Notes: generated by a model from the letters alone, not told the origin. A stretch of 64,000 bases of DNA from Paenibacillus oceani (GCF_014705615.1 NZ_JACXJA010000019.1:1-64000), one strand, 5' to 3'; counted from the first letter of the stretch, positions 43,973 through 52,250 are shown. Numbers and translations are program-made.

Positions 43973-46305
43973 GCAGTCTTTCCCCCTTTCATCGGAAACG
44001 AAATACGGATACTGACTCCTTCCCCTTGATGAGCGTCCAGCTCCAACTGGCCGTTCAGATGAAGAACACGGCTACGAAGCTGTTCGATCCCGACTCCGGA
44101 CGTGCCGATATCCGGCGCCGTCATCTCTTCCGGGTCGAAGCCGACGCCGTCATCCTGGTAATGCAGAACGACTTGTCCGCTTATCGTGGTGAGCCGAAGC
44201 GAGATAAAGGAAGCTTCTGAATGCTTCTTCGCGTTATTGATTAATTCCTGCACGATTCGGAAAATATGGCGTTTCGTTTCCAGATCGCGGCGTTCGACCG
44301 CAATCGCGCCGGAGGCGTCGAAGCGGATCTGGAACGGGCTGCTGAACGATTCCCGTTCAATAATTTTTTCGATCGTCCGGACAAGCCCGATTTCCTGCAG
44401 CAGATAAGGGTTAAGATCGAAGCAGCTTTGACGCAGGTTCACATTGATAATTTCAATATAATCGACGAGTCCGTGAATCGTCTCCTTGGCGTCGGCCGGA
44501 AGTCCCAGCCGTTCCCCAAGCGCCGTCAGCTTGCGCTTCAAGAAGAACAAGTCCTGCATTGTCGTATCGTGCAGATCGGAGGCAATTCGCACCCGCTCCT
44601 GTTCCTGAAGCTCGAAGGTCAGTTTGCGGAACCAGTTGAAATCGTACGCCTCTTGCTCGTTCGGCAGCTGGGAGGCGAGCCGGTTCAGCTTCACGGTCAG
44701 CTTGCGGATCAAGTAGATGTTCTCCAGACTGACGGCCAAATACGAGATAATAAGACTCAGCCATTGCACTTCCTCCAGACCGAGCTTGGTATTCGACTTT
44801 TTCTGGGTCATGATCAGGTAACTCGTATATTCCTCGTGCCGGTTGATTTCGAATTTCATCAGGTTCGGGTGTTCCGATGACGGTTCGCTGGCTACTATTT
44901 TCTCGACTTCCTCCTGATTGATGTCCCCTTCGCGGATCATTTCGATACTGTCGCGATGACGGAACACGATGGCGCCTCCGTACACCTGCAGCGTATTCAC
45001 GATATCGCTCAGAAAGAGATCCTTCAGATCGCGGAAGCTGGATATGGACGTCAGGTCTTTCGATATTTTTTTGAGCGCTTCCTGCAAGTAATGTTTACGC
45101 GGAAACATCACCCGCTCCAGGCGCGTGTACATGTTCTCGACGGAATATAGAACGAAAGTTAATATAACCAAGACAACGATAAAGGAGAAGAAAAAATATT
45201 TAAGGTTGATATAGTCTTGGAAAATCAAGGCGTTGACCAGTACGATAGCTCCGCTCGGCAGCAGCGCGACAATAACGGTGAACAAAAGCCGGCGAAGCAC
45301 GATATCGATGTCGTATAATTGCTTGGTTAACAATAGATAGGCGAACGAAAGCGGGAAAAAAAGCACAAACCATCCCATATACAGCGAGCTGACCCACTCT
45401 ACGTTATACAACACAAGCGGGAGAAAGGATAAAGTGACGATCGGAATGAAAGAGATGATCAGCGCAACCCAGACTACTTTTATAATGGTGGATAAATAGG
45501 AATTGCTCTTATAATTTTTGATATATAACCCGGCTAGCACGGCGAAACTTAACGAAATCGAAAGGATAAACATAATAATATTGATCATGGAAGTGATGCG
45601 TGTCATATAAAACGCTGCGAAGCTTTCGAAAAAAAAGGTGCACCGGAACAGAAAATTGACGGCAACCGATATGTATAAATATTTCAAGTATCCTCGCGGC
45701 AAATCCTGATCGCCTTTTTCTTTAAAAAACTCGATTAAGAAATGCAAGAAAACGACCGGTAATAAGACGAGAAACGTATTGATTAAGTTTTTGCCAAGCG
45801 CGTCTCCGCGTATGGAGGCCCCAAGACTCATAAAAGTGATCCCGATACAGACGAAAACAAGAGCAAGAAGAGTAGCGGATTTGGAAAATTTGATCCGGGA
45901 ATTAATGAACAGCGCTATGGTAAAGCAGACGATTTCGGCTATGAAGGGCAGCAGCGAATAGGAAAGCGAGTTCGAGACGCCTTCCGTAGTAACGGTGAGC
46001 TGTTGATGGTTCCGTTCGATTATAATTTCATCGACCTGTTCAATCGAGCCCCACTTTTTGATAGGAGGATGTTCGGAGGGAGGAACTCCGTCTACCGAAA
46101 CGATCGTATCTCCGATTCGGATGTCCAGATGCTGGGATACGCTTTCCGGATCGAGACTTTCTACCACCCATTCACTGCCAGGATTTTTAGCCAAATTAAT
46201 CCCTATATACGGGTAGCGGAAGGTCAGGTAGGCAAACCAGATTTGAATGCCGATGAGAGCGAGGATGATAATCGGCAGTTTTCGACCCCTCAAAAAAAAA
46301 AACAT
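43969..46305 (-). CDS. comP: ComP-like membrane histidine kinase
   Basis: This 778-aa kinase (B. subtilis ComP is 769) has about ten hydrophobic segments: 10-28, 115-136, 145-163, 175-195, 207-226, 238-262, 275-298, 306-327, 338-360 and 368-388. The long loop between the first two (29-114) contains a PDZ-like stretch (VVESLDPESVSQHLDIRIGDTIVSVDG), the same architecture as ComP. A GAF-like linker (about 415-535) follows. The HisKA_3 motif QEQERVRIASDLHDTTMQDLFFLKRKL has phospho-His 579, and the ATPase has ELINNAKKHSEAS (N box) and DDGVGFD (G1). Codons 2-5 contain an 11-nt T tract, a possible slippage site. It is divergent from the candidate pheromone gene. Confidence 0.78.
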   Translation of the reverse strand: MFFFLRGRKLPIIILALIGIQIWFAYLTFRYPYIGINLAKNPGSEWVVESLDPESVSQHLDIRIGDTIVSVDGVPPSEHPPIKKWGSIEQVDEIIIERNHQQLTVTTEGVSNSLSYSLLPFIAEIVCFTIALFINSRIKFSKSATLLALVFVCIGITFMSLGASIRGDALGKNLINTFLVLLPVVFLHFLIEFFKEKGDQDLPRGYLKYLYISVAVNFLFRCTFFFESFAAFYMTRITSMINIIMFILSISLSFAVLAGLYIKNYKSNSYLSTIIKVVWVALIISFIPIVTLSFLPLVLYNVEWVSSLYMGWFVLFFPLSFAYLLLTKQLYDIDIVLRRLLFTVIVALLPSGAIVLVNALIFQDYINLKYFFFSFIVVLVILTFVLYSVENMYTRLERVMFPRKHYLQEALKKISKDLTSISSFRDLKDLFLSDIVNTLQVYGGAIVFRHRDSIEMIREGDINQEEVEKIVASEPSSEHPNLMKFEINRHEEYTSYLIMTQKKSNTKLGLEEVQWLSLIISYLAVSLENIYLIRKLTVKLNRLASQLPNEQEAYDFNWFRKLTFELQEQERVRIASDLHDTTMQDLFFLKRKLTALGERLGLPADAKETIHGLVDYIEIINVNLRQSCFDLNPYLLQEIGLVRTIEKIIERESFSSPFQIRFDASGAIAVERRDLETKRHIFRIVQELINNAKKHSEASFISLRLTTISGQVVLHYQDDGVGFDPEEMTAPDIGTSGVGIEQLRSRVLHLNGQLELDAHQGEGVSIRISFPMKGGKTA
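46292..46302. repeat. 11-nt homopolymer tract at the start of comP
   Basis: Eleven A on the plus strand (T on the coding strand) span codons 2-5 of the kinase gene, directly after the ATG. Confidence 0.9.
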
Positions 46306-46327
46306 ATAATCACCTACAATTTGGTAT

Positions 46328-46377
46328 TTGAACTTCCATAATTTTCTGGTACTATTGGATTAGTAACGGATTATAAA
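46328..46377. promoter_or_regulatory. Overlapping divergent promoters of comX-like and comP genes
   Basis: For the plus strand, TTGAAC (46328-46333) and TACTAT (46350-46355) with an extended TGG form a plausible promoter. On the minus strand TATAAT is at 46371-46376. The dyad TACTA-N6-TAGTA (46350-46365) lies between them and could be an operator. The intergenic space is only 94 bp. Confidence 0.4.
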
Positions 46378-46399
46378 AATAAGGAGGAATATCCTAAGT

Positions 46400-46567
46400 A
46401 TGCAAACTTTAACTTGGTCCCCGCAACTGCAACTGACTGTTAGAAACTCGAGAAAAGAAAGCGTTACCGAAAACAAAATGTTGTCGCCGTCCGAGAATGC
46501 AGCTGTCCGTACTGTGCTGAATAAAGAAGGACTCAAGGCCAAAGTCCAACAATTGTGGTGGTCCTAA
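46400..46567 (+). CDS. comX: Candidate ComX-like pheromone precursor
   Basis: This 55-codon ORF starts at ATG 46400, with AAGGAGG at 46381-46387 (a long spacing of 12 bp), and is followed 19 bp later by a strong terminator. The product begins MQTLTWSPQ, is hydrophilic and basic in the middle, and ends KVQQLWWS. B. subtilis 168 ComX is also 55 aa with the prenylated Trp third from the C-terminus; here Trp53 and Trp54 occupy the third- and second-last positions. The N-terminal part does not resemble known ComX, so the claim rests on size, the C-terminal Trp and the adjacent comP-comA-comQ operon. ComX is cleaved and prenylated by ComQ; a C-terminal peptide with a modified Trp would be the signal. 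It is not in the standard open-frame size range, so it is easily missed by annotation. Confidence 0.65.
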   Translation: MQTLTWSPQLQLTVRNSRKESVTENKMLSPSENAAVRTVLNKEGLKAKVQQLWWS

Positions 46568-46586
46568 GAGGTGCTATTATTTTAAC

Positions 46587-46633
46587 AAAAAAAAGAGAGG
46601 TTGTATATTTTCATATACAGTCTCTCTTTTTTT
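46587..46633. terminator. Bidirectional terminator
   Basis: AAAAAAGAGAGG-TTGTATAT pairs with ATATACA-(G)TCTCTCTTTTTTT around a TTTC loop. It ends the comX-like gene and, on the other strand, the LTA synthase gene. Confidence 0.9.
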
Positions 46634-46721
46634 GCACGTATTTTGTCAGTGCCGCGCTCTATCGATTTCGCTTCTCTATGAAATGCTGCTAACTTCCGCC
46701 GTTTACCGGCAACCCCCATTC

Positions 46722-48572
46722 TTATTCAGGCTCGCCGTCCAGGTCGGGCAGCTGCATCACGTAGTGATCCGACAGCCGGAGCAGCATCAGCGCCCGCTCG
46801 TATTCGTCCTCCGTCGCGGAAGGGTCCGGCAAGCCGATCTTCGCGAACGGATACAGGCTGCCGTCGTCATAACCGCTTCCCGGAATAAAGATCGTCTCTT
46901 CGTTCATAAACGAACCGGAGGGCAAATAATACCGCTGCGGCAGCAAATTGCCGGTTTGATTCAGCAGATCCTGGCCGAAGTAAATCTGGTCCTGCAGAGG
47001 AATACCCGTCAAGCTCGCGATCGTTGGCAGCAGGTCGACTTGTCCCCCGAGCTTATCGAGCACAGCCGGCTGGGTGATTCCCGGAGCGGCGACGACGAGC
47101 GGGATGTTCAGCATATCCGGATACGTATATTCGCGTCCGAGCAGGCCGTTCATCAGCTCTTTTTCCCCTCGCGTCAGCATGTACACCGGCAGTCCGAGAT
47201 GGTCCCCGTATACGACGATCAGACTGTTCTCCCAGAGGCCGCTCGACTGCAACTTGTCGATAAAACGGCCGAGCGCCGCATCCGCGTAATGCTGCGCCAA
47301 AATATAGTTGCCCACGAACGTGTCCTTGTAGACGTCGGGAAGAGGGAACTTCCGCTTGTCCGGCGGAATCGTATACGGATGATGCGCGGTCATCGAGATA
47401 ACTTGGGCGTAAAACGGCTTGTCCTCCTCTTCCTGAACCCGTGCCAGCTCCCGGGCTGTTTTGTCATACAGCACATCGTCGGAGGAACCGAAGAAAACCG
47501 GATCGTCTTCGCCGAAAAAGGCTCTGTCGTAATAACGGTCAAACCCGAGAGAGCGGTATAGTTCGCGCCGGTTCCAAAAGCTGGCGTCGTTCGTATGGAA
47601 CGTCAGCGAGCTGTACCCATGCTGCTTCATCAGCTTCGGCAAGCTGGGCAGCTCTTTGCCGGCATACCGCTGTGTCGCAGCCTCCTGAGGCGGGATGTAA
47701 AGGGACGTATTCACGACAAATTCGGCGTCGGACGTATTGCCGGGACCTACCTGCTGATAAAAGTTGGAGAAATAGAGATGCTCCCGGGCCAGCCCGTTCA
47801 GGACAGGCGTAACCTCCGTGCCGCCGACCTGCAGTCCGATCAGAAAGTTCTGGAACGACTCGAGCTGGATCACGATGACGTTCCGTTGCGAAGCGGCTCC
47901 GGCATATTCCGGCGCCTCCGGGACGAGAGTCCGCTTGAGGGCGTCGATATCGGCTTGTACGACAGGGGGGCCCGAGGCGGCCTGCCGCTCTTGTTTCGTG
48001 AGCAGCGTGTAAGCTTCGTAGCCGAGAATTCCCATTTCTTCGGCTTGTTTGAATTCGCTCATGCTTGCCCGGTTCGGCATAATATTGAATAAACAGATTG
48101 CCAGCGATACGGTGAACAAAAACGTAGCCGCTTTGCGGTTATGGACGAGCGCGAACAGCTGCATGTGCGGGTTCTGTTTTTTGCTGCGGATCAGCAGCAT
48201 GCTGATGACGACGATGTCGAGAAAAATAAACAAATAGTAAGGATGCATCAGCGAGAACACGCTGCTTTTGACGGCCGTCACTTGGCCTAGCATTTTCAAG
48301 GCATGATAGGTGACGATGACACCGTAATACTTGTAGTACATGATAACGGCAAAAAAGACGGCTGTAAGCGTAACATTTACGGTCATATACCAGGCGAGCT
48401 TCCGCTTGGTCGCCAACATCTCGATTAAACCGAACAGCATCCAGACGAACGGGATTTCGGTCAGCAGCGGCGCCCACGACCAGCTGCCCTCGGAGATGAC
48501 CAGCCAGGTGAGACCGCTTTTGAGCAGCATAATCAAGGAGAAAAAGAGAAAGGGCTTCATCCGCTTCGTCAA
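46722..48572 (-). CDS. ltaS: Lipoteichoic acid synthase family protein (LtaS-like)
   Basis: This membrane enzyme polymerises glycerol phosphate from phosphatidylglycerol. I choose TTG 48572 because GGGAGG lies 8 bp upstream, giving 616 aa, near the length of LtaS (about 650); the open frame extends much further upstream without a site. Five N-terminal membrane segments (to about residue 165) precede an extracellular sulfatase-like domain (about 215-600). Metal and catalytic residues appear in QLESFQNF (Glu), GPGNTSDAEF (nucleophilic Thr), SFWNRRELYRSLGFD, and VYGDHLG (Asp-His). It converges with the comX-like gene and diverges from a small ORF. Confidence 0.88.
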   Translation of the reverse strand: MTKRMKPFLFFSLIMLLKSGLTWLVISEGSWSWAPLLTEIPFVWMLFGLIEMLATKRKLAWYMTVNVTLTAVFFAVIMYYKYYGVIVTYHALKMLGQVTAVKSSVFSLMHPYYLFIFLDIVVISMLLIRSKKQNPHMQLFALVHNRKAATFLFTVSLAICLFNIMPNRASMSEFKQAEEMGILGYEAYTLLTKQERQAASGPPVVQADIDALKRTLVPEAPEYAGAASQRNVIVIQLESFQNFLIGLQVGGTEVTPVLNGLAREHLYFSNFYQQVGPGNTSDAEFVVNTSLYIPPQEAATQRYAGKELPSLPKLMKQHGYSSLTFHTNDASFWNRRELYRSLGFDRYYDRAFFGEDDPVFFGSSDDVLYDKTARELARVQEEEDKPFYAQVISMTAHHPYTIPPDKRKFPLPDVYKDTFVGNYILAQHYADAALGRFIDKLQSSGLWENSLIVVYGDHLGLPVYMLTRGEKELMNGLLGREYTYPDMLNIPLVVAAPGITQPAVLDKLGGQVDLLPTIASLTGIPLQDQIYFGQDLLNQTGNLLPQRYYLPSGSFMNEETIFIPGSGYDDGSLYPFAKIGLPDPSATEDEYERALMLLRLSDHYVMQLPDLDGEPE

Positions 48573-48901
48573 ATTTCCAGCCTCCCGTGCTTTAGTCCGA
48601 TTCCTATAAATCTCGTTAAAAATATTATGCAACGGCGGAGCGAGGAAGTCAAAAACTGGAACGAAAAGGAAAACCCAACCGCTCAAATTCGACAATATCC
48701 CGGTATAACGATCGGTGAAACGGATTCCGGAAAGCGGAAACAAGCCGCCTTGCGTCCGAGTGCAAACCGATTTGCATTCAAATGCAACAAATTTGCGCTG
48801 AATCCCGGGCCGATTCCGGATAACATAGAAAGTGTATAAATATGGAAGTGTCGTCGGTGTTGATACTCGCCGCGGACTTACATCCTGGGAGGGGACGAGA
48901 G
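48573..48901. promoter_or_regulatory. Divergent intergenic region with phased TTTGCA elements
   Basis: No gene is seen. Short TTGCG/TGCAAA/TTTGCA/AATGCAA/TTTGCG elements begin at about 48750, 48761, 48771, 48781 and 48791, that is, every 10 bp, and pair with one another as dyads. A partial DnaA-box-like TTATCCGGA lies on the minus strand near 48815-48825. Confidence 0.45.
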
Positions 48902-49129
48902 ATGAAGGTGAATCAAGGAGACGAACGTTTCTTTGCTTTGGCGATTCAAACCGTGCTTCACAGCAACAAGCACCGCCTCTATTTACTGACCGATACTGGG
49001 GAATGCGATTCCTTTCTCCGCGAAATGTCCGACGAGATTTTACATAGAGCACAAGCGTTCAAGCGGATTACCGAAACGGCGGTTCGCGAGCTGGATCACG
49101 AAGGCTTTTACAGGGAGGGAGTCGTGTGA
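48902..49129 (+). CDS. Small protein upstream of sda, unknown
   Basis: This 75-aa protein has GGGAGGGG 7 bp before ATG 48902; an earlier ATG at 48842 has a weaker site. It is charged and mostly helical (DERFFALAIQTVLHSNKHRLY, SDEILHRAQAFKRITETAVREL) with no membrane segment. Its stop overlaps the GTG of sda, so the two are translationally coupled. I do not recognise the family. Confidence 0.6.
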   Translation: MKVNQGDERFFALAIQTVLHSNKHRLYLLTDTGECDSFLREMSDEILHRAQAFKRITETAVRELDHEGFYREGVV

Positions 49130-49311
49130 AGAGACTGCGGGATGACATTCTGGTCGACTGTTACGTCAAGTCGGTGGAGTGGCAGCTTGAGCAGGACTTC
49201 ATCGATATCTTGCGCCAGGAGATGGAGAAGCGCAATCTGAAGGTGCCCGACTGCAGCTCTGTGCTGGCGGTTCCGGCAGCTTCAGGGTACAGCCGGCTGC
49301 AATCGTCGTAG
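49126..49311 (+). CDS. sda: Sporulation histidine kinase inhibitor Sda
   Basis: Sda binds the sporulation kinases and blocks phosphorylation when DNA replication is disturbed. This 61-aa protein starts at GTG 49126 with GGGAGG 7 bp upstream. The first 40 residues follow the Sda pattern: LRDDILVDCYVKSVEWQLEQ, then DFIDILRQEMEKRNL, a helical hairpin in which the Leu/Phe residues make the kinase contact. It is about 15 residues longer at the C-terminus than the B. subtilis protein. It overlaps the preceding small ORF. Confidence 0.85.
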   Translation: MKRLRDDILVDCYVKSVEWQLEQDFIDILRQEMEKRNLKVPDCSSVLAVPAASGYSRLQSS

Positions 49312-49356
49312 CGATTTTGTTAAACTGCAGCAAAGTGAAACATGGTTTTCCATAGC

Positions 49357-49389
49357 AAAGCCCGGTCCGCAACGGACTCGGGCTTTTTT
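49357..49389 (+). terminator. Rho-independent terminator after sda
   Basis: AAGCCCGGTCCG, loop CAA, CGGACTCGGGCTT followed by seven T. Confidence 0.9.
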
Positions 49390-49660
49390 TGAACGAAATA
49401 CAACAGCAGAGCAGGGGGCTCCGTAGAAGGAACCAAAGACTCGTCTTTGTCAGAGCCGGCGTGTTTGTGCGTTCCCGTGTGCATATGTTATGGCGAAGGC
49501 GAACACAACCCGCCCACTAATATCTTCTGATGAGACTGTCGATTAAATGTGAAGAAGTGTTATCTGGCCGTTCCAAGTGAAAAGTTGCCTTCTTCTGCTC
49601 AGACAGGTTGTCCGGAATCCCTTACAGGTGACTTCCCCTGACGGTGCTTTTCATAAATCC

Positions 49661-49680
49661 GGTTTGAACCGGTTCAAACC
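49661..49680. promoter_or_regulatory. Perfect 20-bp palindrome downstream of hemQ
   Basis: GGTTTGAACC is mirrored exactly. It lies 9 bp beyond the hemQ stop, with no T-run on either strand. Between 49390 and this site I see no gene; the region is otherwise unremarkable. It could be an operator or a processing hairpin. Confidence 0.5.
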
Positions 49681-49689
49681 ACGTTTCAC

Positions 49690-50436
49690 TTATACGCGGA
49701 GCAAGCTGCGGCATTTGTCCGAATCGAGAAGGTTGCCGACGTAAAAAGCGCCGAATTCGCCGAAACGGGCGCTTGCTTCGTCAAAGCGCATCTCGTATAC
49801 GAGCTTTTTGAACGTAAGCGGATCGTCGGAGAACAGCGTAACGCCCCACTCCCAGTCGTCCAGACCTACGGAGCCGGTGATGATCTGCTTGACCCGTCCC
49901 GCATAGCTGCGGCCGATCATGCCATGGCTGCGCATAAAGCCGCGGCGTTCTTCCATGCTGAGCATATACCAGTTGTCGTCGCCGGAGCGGCGCTTGTTCA
50001 TCGGATAGAAGCAAATATGTTTCGCTTTCGGCAAAATCGGCTTCAGACGAGCCATAATTTCCGGGTCCTGCATCGGATCGGTGCCCGGCTTCGCCATATA
50101 GCTGCTAAGCTCAACGACGGAGACGTACGAATAAACGGGAATCGTATATTGGGCGAAAGTCGTCTTGTTGAACGCCGTCTCAAGCTCGTTTAATTCGTCG
50201 AACGTTTCACGCAGATGCATGAAGACGATGTCCGCTTTTTGACCTACTATCGTATAAAATGCCGTGCTGCCTGTCTTCTGCTGTTCGACTTCGTTCCACT
50301 CGGCAAGCAGCGTATACAGCTCGTCCTCCGCCTTGGCGCGTTCTTCGGGGGATATCCGTTTCCAGGCGTTCCAGTCGATCGCGCGGAAATCGTGCAGCGC
50401 ATACCAGCCTTCCAGCGTTTGTACCGCTTCGCTCAT
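49690..50436 (-). CDS. hemQ: Coproheme decarboxylase HemQ
   Basis: HemQ performs the last step of the coproporphyrin-dependent haem pathway of Gram-positive bacteria, oxidatively decarboxylating coproheme to haem b. I choose ATG 50436 since AAAGGAG lies 8 bp upstream; the earlier start is less likely. The 248-aa protein has Tyr144 in CFYPMNKRR (radical-forming Tyr), Lys148 and the proximal haem His171 in MRSHGMIGR, matching the known catalytic set. Length agrees with the family (about 250). It stands alone on the minus strand. Confidence 0.92.
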   Translation of the reverse strand: MSEAVQTLEGWYALHDFRAIDWNAWKRISPEERAKAEDELYTLLAEWNEVEQQKTGSTAFYTIVGQKADIVFMHLRETFDELNELETAFNKTTFAQYTIPVYSYVSVVELSSYMAKPGTDPMQDPEIMARLKPILPKAKHICFYPMNKRRSGDDNWYMLSMEERRGFMRSHGMIGRSYAGRVKQIITGSVGLDDWEWGVTLFSDDPLTFKKLVYEMRFDEASARFGEFGAFYVGNLLDSDKCRSLLRV

Positions 50437-50685
50437 AGGTGCAGCTCCTTTCGTCAATCCGTTCGGATTATCGGTTTACGCCATAATTGTAGCGAAACGG
50501 AGCCCAAAGGGCAAACGCTTCACAGAGTTGACACAAACCGTTCAGGACCGGCTGAACAGAGCGGTCTGTCAACAGCCGGTTCCCGTGACGGATTTCGCAC
50601 AGTTGGCGGTTAAGCCTTTACTTCGCCGCCCATTTCAACTACAATTGACGTGAAAAACGGGAATCAAGCCCGGGAGGTACTTCGC

Positions 50686-50976
50686 ATGATCGATATCATT
50701 CAGCTCGTTATCGCTATGGTGCTTGTGTTCGTGCTTATGTACGGTATCGGCTTCATCTTTAACATGCTGCTGAAAACTACGCATTTCCCCATCTACCTGT
50801 ACACGCTGGCGGTCATCGGCATGCTCGTTTATTGGGCGTGGCACTCCGGTTCGCTGCTTTCGCATCTGGCCGAATTAAGGGGCGAATATTTGTTGTTTAT
50901 TTGCGGGCTGCTCGGCGCGATTTTGAGCGGCAAGACGATCCAATTTTTGCGGCTGCGGGGATATAAAATGTTTTGA
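50686..50976 (+). CDS. yuiB: YuiB-like small membrane protein
   Basis: This 96-aa protein has GGGAGGT 7 bp before ATG 50686. Three hydrophobic segments (about 4-30, 36-54, 66-84) indicate a multi-pass membrane protein. The beginning (IDIIQLVIAMVLVFVLMYGIGFIFNMLL) resembles B. subtilis YuiB, a protein of unknown function encoded near yumB and yumC there. The assignment is by general resemblance. Confidence 0.6.
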   Translation: MIDIIQLVIAMVLVFVLMYGIGFIFNMLLKTTHFPIYLYTLAVIGMLVYWAWHSGSLLSHLAELRGEYLLFICGLLGAILSGKTIQFLRLRGYKMF

Positions 50977-50979
50977 TCG

Positions 50980-51007
50980 GGCTTCTCCGTCGGGAGAGGC
51001 TTTTTTT
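50980..51007 (+). terminator. Rho-independent terminator
   Basis: GCTTCTCC, loop GTCG, GGAGAGGC, then seven T. Confidence 0.8.
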
Positions 51008-51074
51008 CTCGTTAATGACAAGCGAAGGCTCGACTCGGAGATCGGCCGGGACAGGCATGGAGAGGATAAGCGGC

Positions 51075-52112
51075 ATGAAAAAAAATATAACGATGAAAGA
51101 TATCGCCGATTATTTGGGCGTGGATCGTACGACGATTTCGAAAGCTTTGGCCGGGGCGCCCGGAGTTTCGCCGAAAACGATCGAGAAGGTGAGGCAGACT
51201 GCGGAACAGCTCGGCTACCGGAAAGACATTTTTGCAAGCGGTTTTAATACCGGTAAAAATGCGGTGCTCGGTCTGCTGCTCGCCGACATGACCCGGGGCA
51301 TCTACGCCCCGCTCGTGGAGAGCTTTCAAAGAACGGCGCTCGGGCTTCACTACAGCACGATCCTGTTTTATTTGAACCGGAGCGAGGAAGAACTGGCCAA
51401 TGCGGTCGAACTGCTCAAGCAGCAGCGGGTGTCCGGCGCTACGTTTATTTCCGCCGCGGCGCCGGCGACGCTGACGAAATATTTGACTGACTTTGCCGAG
51501 AACGGCTTGGCGGTGAATACGCTGGAGCGGAGCTTCGTCGAGCGCGATGCCGATTGCGTTGCGTTTAACCATGTCCGGGCGGGTTACGATTTGACGAATC
51601 ATTTCATTGACCTCGGGCACCGGAACATCGCATTTATGACCTATCGGGATATCGGCGGCACGCCCCAAGGCCGGTTGAAAGGGTACATGGAAGCGATGCG
51701 CGGCGCGGGGCTGTCTCCCCGGGTTATCGCCGAAGACAATCCGGTCTCCCATCGGGCCGGGGACGAAGTGCGGATCGCGTACGAACGGCTGCATCAAGCG
51801 TGGGACCAGACGGACATGCCGACCGGATGGATCGGGGTCAACGACAATTTTGCCCTCGGTATCCTGCATGCCTTGAAGGATAAACGGATCGCCGTCCCCG
51901 GCGACATGTCGGTGGCGGGTTTCGACGATTTGAACGCGACGCTCGGCATTCCTCAACTGACGTCGATGCGCATGCCCATGGACCGGGCGGGCGAAGCGCT
52001 GGCCGGGCTGCTCGTCGAACGGATCTCCGCTGCTACCCAGACGGCTTCCCAAGTAACGCTCGATTACGAGATAATCGTCAGAGACTCGACCGCTCCTTGC
52101 CCCCCAAGTTGA
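51075..52112 (+). CDS. LacI family transcriptional regulator
   Basis: This 345-aa protein has ATG 51075 with GGAGAGG about 10 bp upstream (a second start at 51057 is possible). The LacI HTH with hinge is at about 4-58 (ITMKDIADYLGVDRTTISKAL). Residues about 62-340 are the periplasmic-binding-like sensor, with NDNFALGILHALKDKRIAVPGDMSVAGFDD as signature. It is followed by its own terminator and then by the SBP gene, whose promoter contains an inverted repeat over the expected start of transcription; it is the likely regulator of that operon. Confidence 0.9.
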   Translation: MKKNITMKDIADYLGVDRTTISKALAGAPGVSPKTIEKVRQTAEQLGYRKDIFASGFNTGKNAVLGLLLADMTRGIYAPLVESFQRTALGLHYSTILFYLNRSEEELANAVELLKQQRVSGATFISAAAPATLTKYLTDFAENGLAVNTLERSFVERDADCVAFNHVRAGYDLTNHFIDLGHRNIAFMTYRDIGGTPQGRLKGYMEAMRGAGLSPRVIAEDNPVSHRAGDEVRIAYERLHQAWDQTDMPTGWIGVNDNFALGILHALKDKRIAVPGDMSVAGFDDLNATLGIPQLTSMRMPMDRAGEALAGLLVERISAATQTASQVTLDYEIIVRDSTAPCPPS

Positions 52113-52149
52113 ATCGCCTTCTGTAACGGAATATACAGACAAGTACGAG

Positions 52150-52176
52150 GAATGCCGAGCGATTCGGCATTTTTTG
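52150..52176 (+). terminator. Rho-independent terminator
   Basis: AATGCCGA, loop, TCGGCATT, then TTTTG. It separates the LacI gene from the SBP operon. Confidence 0.8.
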
Positions 52177-52250
52177 TTGTTTTAAGGACGATGAGCCTTC
52201 CTAAACGATGGATGAAATGCCCCAGCCATGTAAGCGGCCCCAAAATGGAA

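Noticed and set aside
42902-44029. 375-codon plus-strand open frame across comQ and comA
   Set aside because: It runs antisense over two genes with intact catalytic and receiver motifs.
46360-46542. 60-codon minus-strand open frame overlapping the comX-like gene
   Set aside because: No ribosome-binding site; the plus-strand ORF has both a Shine-Dalgarno and a terminator.
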